From Flaviramulus sp. (GTDB lineage: Bacteria > Bacteroidota > Bacteroidia > Flavobacteriales > Flavobacteriaceae), in the NCBI GenBank assembly GCA_030731745.1, contig JANQTJ010000041.1, positions 1 to 46,000 of the forward strand: a stretch of 46,000 nt of DNA, in the 5' to 3' direction. The notes below the pieces were generated by a model, which was not told the origin of the DNA, ran no database searches, and was given only the letters and a program-made list of their open reading frames with translations. How positions within the stretch are numbered: the stretch's first letter is position 1; each line of letters opens with the position of its first letter. Positions 37,457 through 46,000 of this stretch are shown one piece after another. Position numbers and translations under genes: made by a program.

Positions 37457-38758
37457 TTACTTTATTCTAAGTAACCAAACCCTTTCAAATCCTTTTTCTT
37501 TTTGTTTTGCTTTGGTTCGTTTTGAAGCAATGTCTTTATCATCATACCTATCTACATAAACATAATTAAAGGCATCGTTTATATCTTTTTTGCCATATCT
37601 AGCATAAGAACCATTTTCTCTTAATCGCTTTATTTCTTGTTCAGCATTTTTGATTTGTTTGTAGCTTCCAAGAATAATATAATAACCAGGTTTTAAACGA
37701 TTGTTAACAATATCAGTTGGTGCATCTTCTGTCATTACTGGAAATTTAATCAGCTCTTCTTGTACAGTATCTACTACTGCATTTGATATTTCATTATTTT
37801 CTGTATTAATGTCTTCAATAATAATCTCTGGTTCTTCTATAGCAATTATAGGCTCTTGTTTAATTTTTCTAATGCTATTAATTTTCTCGCTATTTCTTTT
37901 TACATTGGCTAACCATTCAGGTATTTCATTTTCTTTTGGTGATAAATCGACAGAAACTCCAACGGAATGGATATTATTAAAATTCTGAATTCCAATAGCA
38001 TTTTCAAATGAATAACTTACTCTTATAAACTTTAAAAACCTGCCACTTAAAGCAGCGTTTATTGAATAATCATTTTTATATGAAAGCGCTAATTCATAAT
38101 TTCCTTTATAATTTAAGCTCGTAACTCCCTCAAAAAAAGTTAAATCTGAATAGGCGTTATATCTAGCAATGGGGGTTAATCTGAAATTATCAGAAATTCT
38201 GAGTTTGTATGAAAGGTATGCCGTATAGCCTTGAGATGTTGTTAAAGGCGCTAAAGAAGCATTTAAAAGGTTGTTTTGTAAAGGATAATTATTTATAAAA
38301 CCTCCAATTGTTAGATTAAAATTAGTGTAATGGAATCCTAATTTAAAAACACTATTTATGTCATTTTCTCTGGATGATCTATCTTCATTTAATCTATCAA
38401 TACCTATGGAAGTACCTACGTTTAAATAATGAAATTCGTTTCCAAAATTAAATTTAACTCGGCTGCTAAAAAACATTTGAGAATAGCGAAATACTTGATA
38501 ACTATGTCTGGAATAATCTACACCAAATGCAACATTATCAAAAGGTGATAATTGAGCTAATATATATTGTGAGGTGTTAGAAATATCAGTATCTGAAGCT
38601 TGAATGATACCAGTCATATTATATTCTCCATTTAATGAAAGGTATGAGGGGTCTTCCAAAAATCGATTGATTTGGTTTTGGCCAGAGTAAACTAATCGCT
38701 GACTTAATATTGTTAATGTGTAAAATAAAAATATTACAACTAAAATAGTTTTTTTCAT
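37457..38758 (-). CDS. PorP/SprF-type outer-membrane protein fused to a SPOR-like domain
   Basis: A 433-residue protein with signal peptide (to TILSQ). Residues about 20-280 are a PorP/SprF-type beta-barrel: LVYSGQNQINRFLEDPSYLS resembles the family's opening, and repeated amphipathic strands continue to VGVSVDLSPKENE. A polar linker rich in Glu and Ile follows (about 285-350). A C-terminal SPOR-like module (about 357-433) has PGYYIILGSYKQIKNAEQEI, FNYVYVDRYDD and a final FERVWLLRIK. PorP/SprF proteins belong to the type IX secretion/gliding apparatus, and SPOR domains bind denuded peptidoglycan. The fusion would tie an outer-membrane barrel to the cell wall, a job often done by separate PorE/OmpA-like partners. 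Confidence 0.8.
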   Translation of the reverse strand: MKKTILVVIFLFYTLTILSQRLVYSGQNQINRFLEDPSYLSLNGEYNMTGIIQASDTDISNTSQYILAQLSPFDNVAFGVDYSRHSYQVFRYSQMFFSSRVKFNFGNEFHYLNVGTSIGIDRLNEDRSSRENDINSVFKLGFHYTNFNLTIGGFINNYPLQNNLLNASLAPLTTSQGYTAYLSYKLRISDNFRLTPIARYNAYSDLTFFEGVTSLNYKGNYELALSYKNDYSINAALSGRFLKFIRVSYSFENAIGIQNFNNIHSVGVSVDLSPKENEIPEWLANVKRNSEKINSIRKIKQEPIIAIEEPEIIIEDINTENNEISNAVVDTVQEELIKFPVMTEDAPTDIVNNRLKPGYYIILGSYKQIKNAEQEIKRLRENGSYARYGKKDINDAFNYVYVDRYDDKDIASKRTKAKQKEKGFERVWLLRIK

Positions 38759-38896
38759 TGAATATGATTTTTTTATGAGTATCTCAATTATAATTTATAT
38801 AATTTTTTTGATAAAAAAACTATTCTGAAATTTCAAGTTAATTTAAAATAGCTAACAAATCCAAGAAAAAACAATATTAATTATAATTAAAACACA

Positions 38897-38931
38897 AAAA
38901 CCTAATTCAAATAGAAATTAAATTAGGTTTT
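38897..38931 (-). terminator. Terminator overlapping the end of the CarboxypepD_reg gene
   Basis: An 11-bp perfect stem AAAACCTAATT/AATTAGGTTTT (38897-38907, 38921-38931). The right arm contains the last codons and the stop of the leftward gene at 38923. Confidence 0.75.
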
Positions 38932-40179
38932 ATTAAGTTGTTTTTGAATTTTTTTAATAGCAGTTTCAATTGATTTTTCTGGTTCGATAATGTTATAAGC
39001 TCCCCAGAAAGTTGGGTCTGAAAAACCAGATGCTTTATCAGTCAATATAGTGTTAGGTCGTAATAATTCATTTTTAACATGAATTATACTGCTGTCATTA
39101 ATTTCCCAATCTGTGATAGCCATTTCACTATTCAGCGTGTAAGTGTTGTTAAATAGTTTCCCTTTCCAGTTAACCTTTAAACTTAGTGCAATATTGCTAT
39201 ATGCATAATGCCATTGTCCATTTTTAATTCTGTAATTAACTCGATATGTAGCTTCGGTTGGATAAACATCAACCTTTCTTGGTTTTTTTTTAACAAACAT
39301 CTTACTAGTTAATTCTTTATTTGATACATTCAAGCTGTAAGTAGCATTTGTTAAAGCTAAAGTTTCTGAATCTATGTATAGTTTACCATAATATAATGGT
39401 GTTATAACATTTTCTTTTTGTTCAAAATTTATAACATAAATTAACTTGTCATTAATTCGTGTAGATTTATCAAAACTAAATTTATATGCAGATATGTCTT
39501 CATTATTAAAAATATATTCTGGGTACTTAATTATGTCTGTGTATAAATTACTGAATGGACCACCCTGTAGTTTTAATGCTAGGGTATCTAATTTAGAATA
39601 ATCTGTATTTTTTCTTGCTTTTATTAGTTCAATATTATCTTTTTTAAGACTATTATAAGATTGTTTATGAATTTTAACTATAGCCTCAGAGAGAGATGCA
39701 TTTTTTTTTCTTTTTTTTATAGATTCTCTATAAAAAGCAGTCATTAAAGTGTTATTCTTGTTGTAAATTTCAGCTTTTTTTCTAAGCATTTCAACTATAA
39801 GCGCTTCTGCATCTTTATTTATGGTAGTAATACTAATTACATCTAATTCAGTTATTGCAGGTTCCAATTTTAAGATTTCATTATTTTTAAATTCTGAGAT
39901 TTTTATCTCTTTTTTATGATAACCTAAATGCGATATCATGATGATACTTTCAAAAAAAAATTCCGGAATTTTTAATAGAAATTCACCTTCAGTATTTGTT
40001 ACGGTACTAATATTAGAGCCCTTAATAACAATATCAGCAAATATTAAAGGGTTGTTAGTGTTAGAATCTATAACCTTACCTTCAAGTTCTTTAAATAAAC
40101 CTTCAGTTTGAGATTCTACCTTAAATGATAGTAATAGTATATAGGAAAAAATTAATAATGTTTGTGTTATTTTTTTCAT
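38923..40179 (-). CDS. CarboxypepD_reg-domain protein (DUF5686-like)
   Basis: A 418-residue exported protein with a signal peptide (to KVESQ). Residues about 32-110 form a carboxypeptidase-like regulatory domain (LEGKVIDSNTNNPLIFADIV, VTNTEGEFLLKIP, HLGYHKKEI). The rest includes EMLRKKAEIYNKN near residue 130, FYRESIKKRKKNASLSEAIV, and later beta-rich segments with YGKLYIDSETLALTNATY. This layout is common in Bacteroidetes envelope proteins of unknown function, resembling the N-terminal part of DUF5686 proteins but lacking their long barrel. No TonB plug is present, so it is not a receptor. It is followed by a terminator. Confidence 0.78.
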   Translation of the reverse strand: MKKITQTLLIFSYILLLSFKVESQTEGLFKELEGKVIDSNTNNPLIFADIVIKGSNISTVTNTEGEFLLKIPEFFFESIIMISHLGYHKKEIKISEFKNNEILKLEPAITELDVISITTINKDAEALIVEMLRKKAEIYNKNNTLMTAFYRESIKKRKKNASLSEAIVKIHKQSYNSLKKDNIELIKARKNTDYSKLDTLALKLQGGPFSNLYTDIIKYPEYIFNNEDISAYKFSFDKSTRINDKLIYVINFEQKENVITPLYYGKLYIDSETLALTNATYSLNVSNKELTSKMFVKKKPRKVDVYPTEATYRVNYRIKNGQWHYAYSNIALSLKVNWKGKLFNNTYTLNSEMAITDWEINDSSIIHVKNELLRPNTILTDKASGFSDPTFWGAYNIIEPEKSIETAIKKIQKQLNKT

Positions 40180-40288
40180 AACTTTTTTCCAGTTAAAATA
40201 CTAAAAACTAGTCAAATAATCAAGCATATTTTAATTATAAAAGTTTTTTAACTTCTTTATAACATTTAGGTTTTAATGAAAATTAATA

Positions 40289-41074
40289 TTAATTCTTTTT
40301 TTGAATTCTTAAATTTAAAAATTCAACAAATAATGAAAATGCGATAGCAAAATATAAATATCCCTTTGGAATAGCTCCTATTTCGTTACCTAATAGTTTT
40401 GTGTCTGATAAATGAGCTGCTTCAGTTATAAGCATGAAGCCAATAAGAATTAAAAAAGCCAGTCCAAGTAATTGCATACTGGGATGTTCACTTATAAATT
40501 TTCTTATTGGGTTTGCAAATAAAATCATGATTCCAATAGAAATTATTACTGCAATAATCATTAAAACTAAATTGTAATTATGGTTTGGATGCAAGCCATT
40601 AGTCATTCCAACGGCTGTTAAAATAGAATCTATTGAAAATATAAAATCTATAATTAAAATTTGAACGATTGCTTGAGATAAGCTTTTTATTTTTTTCTTG
40701 TTAAGGTAGTTTTCATCATGATTAGGCATTTCTACTTTTTCATGAATTTCGGAGGTGCTCTTATATATTAAAAATAGACCTCCTGCAAATAGTATGATTG
40801 ATTGCCAGCTTATTGCTATGTATAGCCATGTATATTCAATAGAATAAAAAGGATCTTTTAAACCAATTAAAAAACTCACAAAAAATAATAATATAATTCT
40901 TTGTAGCATAGCTAATAAAAGCCCAACAGTAGTTGCTTTTGATTGTTGATGTTTTGGTAATTTATTAGCTGCGATAGATATAAATACAATATTATCGATA
41001 CCTAAAATAATTTCTAAGAAGGTTAAAGTCAATAATGCCATTATAGCATCACTTGTAAATAAAAAGTCGAACAC
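40289..41074 (-). CDS. TerC-family integral membrane protein
   Basis: A 261-residue inner-membrane protein with seven or so hydrophobic segments. The two conserved acidic motifs of the family are present: TFLEIILGIDNIVFISI near residue 20 and IDFIFSIDSILTAVGM near residue 145. A charged cytoplasmic loop (EIHEKVEMPNHDENYLNKKK) lies between them. TerC/Alx/MeeF-type proteins have been linked to tellurite resistance and manganese or other metal export during protein secretion. There are no other ter genes here, so a general metal-homeostasis role is more likely than tellurite resistance. Confidence 0.9.
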   Translation of the reverse strand: MFDFLFTSDAIMALLTLTFLEIILGIDNIVFISIAANKLPKHQQSKATTVGLLLAMLQRIILLFFVSFLIGLKDPFYSIEYTWLYIAISWQSIILFAGGLFLIYKSTSEIHEKVEMPNHDENYLNKKKIKSLSQAIVQILIIDFIFSIDSILTAVGMTNGLHPNHNYNLVLMIIAVIISIGIMILFANPIRKFISEHPSMQLLGLAFLILIGFMLITEAAHLSDTKLLGNEIGAIPKGYLYFAIAFSLFVEFLNLRIQKKN

Positions 41075-41237
41075 AATTTAAAAATTAGAGTATAAAATTA
41101 CTCAAAATAAGCCGTGTTTATCAAAAACTCAAATAATTTATTTAAATGCAACTCATAGACAAATTATGGACTTTGAAGGTTTTTATTTGTTTTATAAAAG
41201 GTTAGCAACTAAATTAGTTCATTTATAAATATCTTAC

Positions 41238-41882
41238 ATGCATAAAAAATTACTTGTAATTGTTGTTTCTTTAATTAGTTTTTCAAGTTTCAGTCAGCAA
41301 CTCTATATGGAACTTGGTTCCACACTCTCCTCTTTTGATTATGAAAACTCACAAGGGTTACCTTTAGATAATCTTTTGTCAACTTCTAAAAGTTATTTTG
41401 GAATGGGTTATAGACAAGTTATTAATAATGAAAAAACATTGTTCTTAGCTTTGGGAGCATCTTACAATAATTATGGTGCTATTGGAAGTGAGAATAGCAT
41501 AGATAATTTTTTTGAATGGGATGTTAGCTATCTGGGTGTCAGAGCTGGTCTAGACTATAAATTATTTCAATTAAGAGATTTATCATTTTTCGCTAAAGGA
41601 TCGATAGCCTCTGAATTTTTAATTAGAGGAAACCAAATTATAAATAATGATGTTTTTAATTTAGTTGGAGAAGAAGAATTTAATAATAATATTCTGTTTT
41701 TAAGGCTAGGAGTTGGTTTGCAATATCCAATTTCAAATAGTACAGCTATTTTTTCAGGATACTCATATGGAAAATCTGTATTGATAAACAGTGGTGAAAA
41801 CGCCGAAAAATTAAAATTAAATGCACATCAGTTTGGAATAGGTTTTATAATAAACCTTCCCAATTGTTTTTGTGATTTTTAA
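41238..41882 (+). CDS. Small outer-membrane beta-barrel protein
   Basis: A 214-residue protein with a signal peptide (to FSSFSQ). The mature part has alternating hydrophobic strands typical of an 8-stranded barrel: MELGSTLSSFDYE, SYFGMGYRQVI, LFLALGASYNNYGA, YLGVRAGLDYKLF, SFFAKGSIASEF, LRLGVGLQYPI, and a final QFGIGFIINLP. It ends in CFCDF with two cysteines. No specific family is assigned. It is followed by T9SS and fibre-type genes in the same direction, with 117 bases to the next gene. Confidence 0.75.
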   Translation: MHKKLLVIVVSLISFSSFSQQLYMELGSTLSSFDYENSQGLPLDNLLSTSKSYFGMGYRQVINNEKTLFLALGASYNNYGAIGSENSIDNFFEWDVSYLGVRAGLDYKLFQLRDLSFFAKGSIASEFLIRGNQIINNDVFNLVGEEEFNNNILFLRLGVGLQYPISNSTAIFSGYSYGKSVLINSGENAEKLKLNAHQFGIGFIINLPNCFCDF

Positions 41883-41999
41883 TATTATAACACATATTTT
41901 AAGGTGGACAAAGTATGGACACCCATTAAACAACACAGTTTTTGTATTAACTTAGTTATCAAGAAAAGGTTAATATGTTAACTCTTAAAGTTAAAATTC

Positions 42000-42515
42000 A
42001 TGAAAATAAATTTACTTTTAGTTTGCATTTTATGTTTTGTTTTTTCAATACAAGCCCAAAATAAAAATACGTACAAAATTATACGTTCCAATATGGGTGC
42101 TGGTGGATCATCACAAAAAATAGCAACCTCAAAAGGTAACTATACAGTGAGTCAAAGTATTGGTCAATCCAGCGTCATAGGTACTTCTAATAAAAATGGT
42201 TATTACCTTAGGCAAGGGTATCAGCAGCCGTTAAATAAAATAAATGTCAGTCAAGACGGTTTTAACAATAACAATTTAAATGCAATAGTGTATCCAAACC
42301 CATTTGAACAATCAGTTTCTATTTCTTTTAATGAAGCTATAGAAAACGATATTTCTATTTTAGTTTTTGATGTTGGAGGTAAACTTATTTTCTCTAAAAC
42401 TTACCAGCCATTAAAATATATATTCTTAAATCTTGAAGATCTTTCTAGCGGCTCTTACTTATTAAAAGTATCCTCAAACAATAAAATATTTAATTCTAAA
42501 CTCATAAAAAAATAA
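42000..42515 (+). CDS. Small T9SS-sorted surface protein
   Basis: A 171-residue protein: signal peptide (to IQAQ, residue 20), a 50-60-residue module (IIRSNMGAGGSSQKIATSKG, YTVSQSIGQSSVIG, NGYYLRQGYQQPL) and a type A T9SS C-terminal sorting domain (about 95-171, VYPNPFEQSVSISF, LVFDVGGKLIF, LSSGSYLLKVSS, KLIKK). The Gly/Gln-rich module is a short repeat-like unit seen in Bacteroidetes secreted proteins; its function is unknown. Only 26 bases separate it from the fibre gene, so the two are probably co-transcribed, and a partnership at the cell surface is inferred. Confidence 0.82.
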   Translation: MKINLLLVCILCFVFSIQAQNKNTYKIIRSNMGAGGSSQKIATSKGNYTVSQSIGQSSVIGTSNKNGYYLRQGYQQPLNKINVSQDGFNNNNLNAIVYPNPFEQSVSISFNEAIENDISILVFDVGGKLIFSKTYQPLKYIFLNLEDLSSGSYLLKVSSNNKIFNSKLIKK

Positions 42516-42541
42516 CCATAGCCTACTAAAATTAACCAATT

Positions 42542-44944
42542 ATGAAACACATACTAACTTTAGGAATATTTCTTTTATTAATTGTAAAGTCTTTTGCACA
42601 AACAGACGGCATTAGTTATCAGGCTGTTATTATTGCTCCTGATGTTTTAGAATTACCCGGTGTAGATTCAGAAGGCAACTATCTTCCAAATGCAACTATA
42701 CTTGTTAAATTTATAATTTTTAACTCAGGAAATGCCATCGAATTTGAGGAAATACAAACTGCAACTACAGATGAGTTCGGTAGAATTAACCTTATCATTG
42801 GTTCTGTTGAACATGACGAGTTTGAAGCTATTGAATGGGATGGAACTGGAAAAGATTTAAAAGTTGAAATTGATTTTCAAAATGGCAATGGTTATGTGGA
42901 TATGAGTAGAGAAATATTAACGTTTGTACCTTACGCTTATCACAGAAATATAACAGCAACAGGAACGTTAGATGTAGATGGCGATACTTTTTTAAATAGA
43001 GAGTTGGCTGTAAATGGCCCTACTACTCTTAATAGCACACTAGACGTTACTGGTGGTAACGAAACTTATTTATCGGGTGATTTAACGGTTGATGGTATAA
43101 CAAATCTGGAAAACACTCTAAATGTTAATAATCAAAGTGTAACAAATTTATCTGGAGCCTTAAATGTAGGAAGTGCAGCTCTAAGAGTTGATACTGACGC
43201 TCCAACAACTCTTAATGGAACTTTAGATGTTTATGGAGATACTACAGTGGCTAATTTTGAAGCAACTGGAGCTTCTACTTTTAATGAGTTAACCGCTAGA
43301 ACCTTACAAGTAAATGAGTCCACGGTTTTGGATAGTCTGGTTACGATAGGGAATAGTTATACTGACATCATTGGAATAACTGGAGAGTTGTCTGTGAATT
43401 CAAACAAACAGGTTAAAATAACTTCAAGTATAGATGGAGATCAAGATCAATATGACATCAATAATTATCCTTTATTGGTTGAGGGTGGTAAACAAGGTAT
43501 AGCTATTAAAGTGAATGCTGTTGGAGCTAAAAATGAAAATAATTTCATTTCATTTTGGGATGAAACCCCAGTAAGTACCTCATTACCTAAACCTCCTTTA
43601 GAAGCATTAGCAATTCAAGGTTTATTTAATGTTGTTGGACTTGGGGCCCCTTTTGAGGGTTATATTAATTTGCTTAATGGTAATGCCAACACTGTTTCAG
43701 GAGAAACTCTGCCAGATGTTAACGGTCCAATGTTATGGGGTAGAATAGAGGGTGAAACTAATGAAAATGAATTTACAAATAACGCTGATTACAACTTAGA
43801 TAGGTTAGGAGCTGTATACGATGTTGTAGATGGGACTTTAGATTTAGTTTGGCAGACTGTTGATGTTGCAATGGAAGGTATTGCCTTAGCAGGTTCATCA
43901 GCAGATGTTAGACCTTGTGTTGGATTCGGAGCTTGTGTAACTTCTCCTGGTCCAGCCATGATAGCTGCAAATGTAGCTAGTTTAGCACTTGCAGTTGTTA
44001 AAGAGCTTGCTGCGATTGCAAATGAAGTGTTTGCCGTAAGGAACTTAGTGGTTTTTGATTATAATAAGTCAAAATATAGAGGGGTTTCTTATGCATCTGG
44101 TGCGGGGGATTACGCAGAATATTTATTAAGAGAAAATAGAGATGAAACGATGTCTTATGGAGATATAGTTGGAGTAAATGGAGGGAGAATTTCAAAAAAC
44201 ACGGATGCAGCACAAAGAATGATGGTAGTTTCATATAAACCAATAGTACTTGGTGCTTTACCTCAACCTCAACTTGAGAAGTTTTATGAAAAAGTAGCTT
44301 TCATGGGGCAAGTTCCAGTAAAAGTTTATGGTAAAGTAAATATTGGTGATTATATTTTGCCTAGTGGGAATAATGATGGTTTAGGAATAGCGGTATCTCC
44401 CGCTCAAATTAAACCTAGAGATATTAAAAAGATAGTAGGTGTAGCATGGGAAGCTATTGAAACTAGATTTGGTTTTAATTACGTTAATGTATCAGTAGGA
44501 TTAAATTCTAATGATACCAGTCCTTTTATAGAAAAACTTGAGGAACAATTTTTAGCACAAGCCAACGAAATAAGCGATTTAAAAAAGCTTTTAAAAGAAA
44601 CAATTAACAGATTATCCGTACTTGAAAATAATTTATCAAATAATAAAGGTGATGATTTTCACATTGAGGAAATATCTTCTAGGGGTGAATCAGCTGATGG
44701 ACGCAAATATGAGATTGAGAATGATATCATTTATTTTGAAATAACTGATGCTGACATTGAAAATGGTTTAAAATTGGCTGAAAAAATGATGCAAGACGAT
44801 GGTATTAATACATCAAATCATGTTGTTTGGCAAAAAATAAATGAGGATGCTAATTTTAAAATTAAAATTACAAATGCCATAAAAAGCAAATTTGAAAACC
44901 AAATTCATTATCACAAAGAAATAAACAAAAAGTCTGGAAATTAA
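42542..44944 (+). CDS. Tail-fibre-like surface protein with beta-helical repeats
   Basis: An 800-residue exported protein (signal peptide to SFAQ). The N-terminal domain (about 20-135) begins TDGISYQAVIIAPDVLELPG and ends VPYAYH, a common Bacteroidetes surface-protein module. Residues about 137-270 contain short repeats (TGTLDVDGDTFLNRELAV, TTLNSTLDVTGGNETYLSG, TLNGTLDVYGDTTV) expected to form a beta-helix or fibrous stalk. A region with GAGDYAEYLLRENRDETMSY and YGDIVGVNGGRISKN (about 520-560) resembles domains at fibre tips. A coiled coil (about 665-700, EEQFLAQANEISDLKKLLKE) and a mixed C-terminus follow. There is no T9SS sorting domain or lipobox, so how it is anchored is unclear. A trimeric adhesive fibre is inferred. 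Confidence 0.78.
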   Translation: MKHILTLGIFLLLIVKSFAQTDGISYQAVIIAPDVLELPGVDSEGNYLPNATILVKFIIFNSGNAIEFEEIQTATTDEFGRINLIIGSVEHDEFEAIEWDGTGKDLKVEIDFQNGNGYVDMSREILTFVPYAYHRNITATGTLDVDGDTFLNRELAVNGPTTLNSTLDVTGGNETYLSGDLTVDGITNLENTLNVNNQSVTNLSGALNVGSAALRVDTDAPTTLNGTLDVYGDTTVANFEATGASTFNELTARTLQVNESTVLDSLVTIGNSYTDIIGITGELSVNSNKQVKITSSIDGDQDQYDINNYPLLVEGGKQGIAIKVNAVGAKNENNFISFWDETPVSTSLPKPPLEALAIQGLFNVVGLGAPFEGYINLLNGNANTVSGETLPDVNGPMLWGRIEGETNENEFTNNADYNLDRLGAVYDVVDGTLDLVWQTVDVAMEGIALAGSSADVRPCVGFGACVTSPGPAMIAANVASLALAVVKELAAIANEVFAVRNLVVFDYNKSKYRGVSYASGAGDYAEYLLRENRDETMSYGDIVGVNGGRISKNTDAAQRMMVVSYKPIVLGALPQPQLEKFYEKVAFMGQVPVKVYGKVNIGDYILPSGNNDGLGIAVSPAQIKPRDIKKIVGVAWEAIETRFGFNYVNVSVGLNSNDTSPFIEKLEEQFLAQANEISDLKKLLKETINRLSVLENNLSNNKGDDFHIEEISSRGESADGRKYEIENDIIYFEITDADIENGLKLAEKMMQDDGINTSNHVVWQKINEDANFKIKITNAIKSKFENQIHYHKEINKKSGN

Positions 44945-44975
44945 AATTAATCTAGAATTATACATTAATAGAAAT

Positions 44976-46000
44976 ATGAAAAATAATTATCTAGTTTTAA
45001 TTTTAATGATAAACTTTGCTTCATTAATTAATGGGCAAACCCTAGTTCCTGATGATAATTTTGAGGCCTATTTAGAAACCCATGATGCAAATGGAAACCT
45101 TGTACCATTAGGTGATGTTAATAGTTTAGGTGATGGAAATATTAATAATGATAATGTGCCAACCTCTAAAATATTAAATGTTATAAATCTTAATATAAGT
45201 AATAGAGGTATTTTAGCATTAACAGGAATTGAAGATTTTGTAAGCTTAGAAACTTTAATTTGTAACGGTAATAAGTTGACATTTCTTGATGTTTCAACAA
45301 ACATTAACTTAAAAACACTTTTAATTGGATTAAACCAATTATCAATTTTAGATATTACCTCAAACGTAGCATTGGAGGTTTTGGATATCTCAGATAATCA
45401 AATTTCAGTTTTAAATATTTTAAGTAATACATCTCTTAAAAGACTTACTTGTTCAGATAACAGATTAGGGGTTTTGGATATTAGTCAAAATAGTAGTTTA
45501 GAGTTTTTGGCAGTAACCAATAATCAATTAACCAATTTAAATATTAATAACAATACTAATCTTACAAGTTTATTTTGTGCATCAAACCAAATAACAAATT
45601 TAAATTTATTAGCTAATACTGTTTTAAAAAATCTGGACGCTTCCGATAATTTAATTACAAGTTTGGACTTAAGTAAATTTAATTCTCAAACTTGCCCCAA
45701 TCCTCAAACGAACCCAGCAACTTTATGTCAAGGGCCAGCAACCATTAATATTTCAAAAAATCAATTATCATCATTAACCATGAATAATGGTTTTAATAAT
45801 TTGATTTCAACATTTAATTCAGAAGATAACCCAGATTTATTTTGTATTCAAACTGATAGTGGATTTACACCACCTTTAAATTGGGTTAAAGATGATTGGA
45901 CATATTATAGCGAAAATCTTTGTGCAGATATTTACACTTACGTACCTGATGATAATTTTGAAGCGTATCTTGAAGCTAATGGTTTTGGAGATAATATTGC
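44976..46000 (+). CDS. Leucine-rich-repeat surface protein, cut by the window edge
   Basis: An ATG at 44976 opens a frame that stays open to the end of the window (at least 341 codons). It has a signal peptide (to SLINGQ, residue 21), then LVPDDNFEAYLETHDANG, then internalin-type leucine-rich repeats of about 21 residues (LETLICNGNKLTFLDVS, LEVLDISDNQISVLNIL, LKRLTCSDNRLGVLDIS, LEFLAVTNNQLTNLNIN, LTSLFCASNQITNLNLL). A linker with WVKDDWTYYSENLC follows. At about 45949 a second VPDDNFEAYLEANGFGDNI begins, so the module is duplicated. Such proteins usually end in a T9SS domain; that end is beyond the window. It starts 31 bases after the fibre gene. Confidence 0.88.
   Translation, partial: MKNNYLVLILMINFASLINGQTLVPDDNFEAYLETHDANGNLVPLGDVNSLGDGNINNDNVPTSKILNVINLNISNRGILALTGIEDFVSLETLICNGNKLTFLDVSTNINLKTLLIGLNQLSILDITSNVALEVLDISDNQISVLNILSNTSLKRLTCSDNRLGVLDISQNSSLEFLAVTNNQLTNLNINNNTNLTSLFCASNQITNLNLLANTVLKNLDASDNLITSLDLSKFNSQTCPNPQTNPATLCQGPATINISKNQLSSLTMNNGFNNLISTFNSEDNPDLFCIQTDSGFTPPLNWVKDDWTYYSENLCADIYTYVPDDNFEAYLEANGFGDNI

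Noticed and set aside
40289-41074. Tellurite-resistance locus
   Set aside because: Only a TerC-family gene is present with no terA, terB, terD or terZ neighbours, so a general metal-homeostasis role is more likely.
42960-43350. CRISPR-like or DNA-level tandem repeat in the fibre gene
   Set aside because: The similarity is at the protein level with varied codons and spacing; there are no identical DNA repeats with regular spacers.
43998-44243. Minus-strand open frame of 81 codons inside the fibre gene
   Set aside because: It is a shadow of the conserved GDYAEY domain and has no start context or similarity.

Overview
The window is low-GC chromosomal DNA from a member of the Bacteroidota, most likely a marine or free-living Flavobacteriaceae species. 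Evidence for this is the set of Bacteroidetes-type promoter elements (TAnnTTTG, several with a TTG 19-20 bases upstream), T9SS C-terminal sorting domains, a PorP/SprF-type protein, CarboxypepD_reg/TonB receptors, the long NusB form, and flavobacterial gene neighbourhoods (nusB-DUF1573-yajC; serA-serC-acyl-CoA reductase-ferredoxin). I see no rRNA, tRNA, CRISPR array, insertion sequence, integrase or phage block.

Layout. 0-6.9 kb is housekeeping: a PUR-like DUF3276 protein, an ABC exporter, nusB-DUF1573 lipoprotein-yajC, peptidase T and pyrD. 6.9-9.1 kb holds two T9SS cargo proteins, an M43-type metalloprotease and a spondin-domain protein. 9.2-16.9 kb holds HMG-CoA lyase, a FecA-like TonB receptor, a second carboxypeptidase-domain/TonB-type receptor broken by one frameshift, and guaB. 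17-20.3 kb is a GH3 glycosidase with a PepSY-type membrane protein, divergent from a NUDIX-family regulator whose Nudix box is degenerate; two identical 14-base direct repeats lie between them. 20.3-24.5 kb is a five-gene leftward operon: DUF6146-type lipoprotein, small membrane protein, His/Cys-rich membrane protein, TonB receptor and acidic lipoprotein. It looks like a metal or ligand uptake unit. 24.7-29.2 kb holds a DUF937 protein, serA, serC, a LuxC-like acyl-CoA reductase and a divergent ferredoxin that share overlapping promoters.

29.3-32.8 kb is looser: a PL14-like polysaccharide lyase, ychF and two decayed genes, a truncated secreted protein and an SRPBCC-family protein. 32.8-37.4 kb encodes topoisomerase IV (parE, parC) with a tiny basic ORF between the subunits. 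37.5-41.1 kb encodes a PorP/SprF-SPOR fusion, a CarboxypepD_reg protein and a TerC membrane protein. From 41.2 kb to the edge is a surface-protein cluster: an outer-membrane barrel, a small T9SS-sorted protein, an 800-residue tail-fibre-like protein and a leucine-rich-repeat protein that runs off the window.

Most of the window is ordinary flavobacterial core genome. The parts most deserving a second look are the fibre/LRR surface cluster, the His-rich/TonB receptor operon, the NUDIX regulator with paired operator-like repeats, the face-to-face promoters between ferredoxin and acyl-CoA reductase, and the decayed genes that an ORF caller misses.
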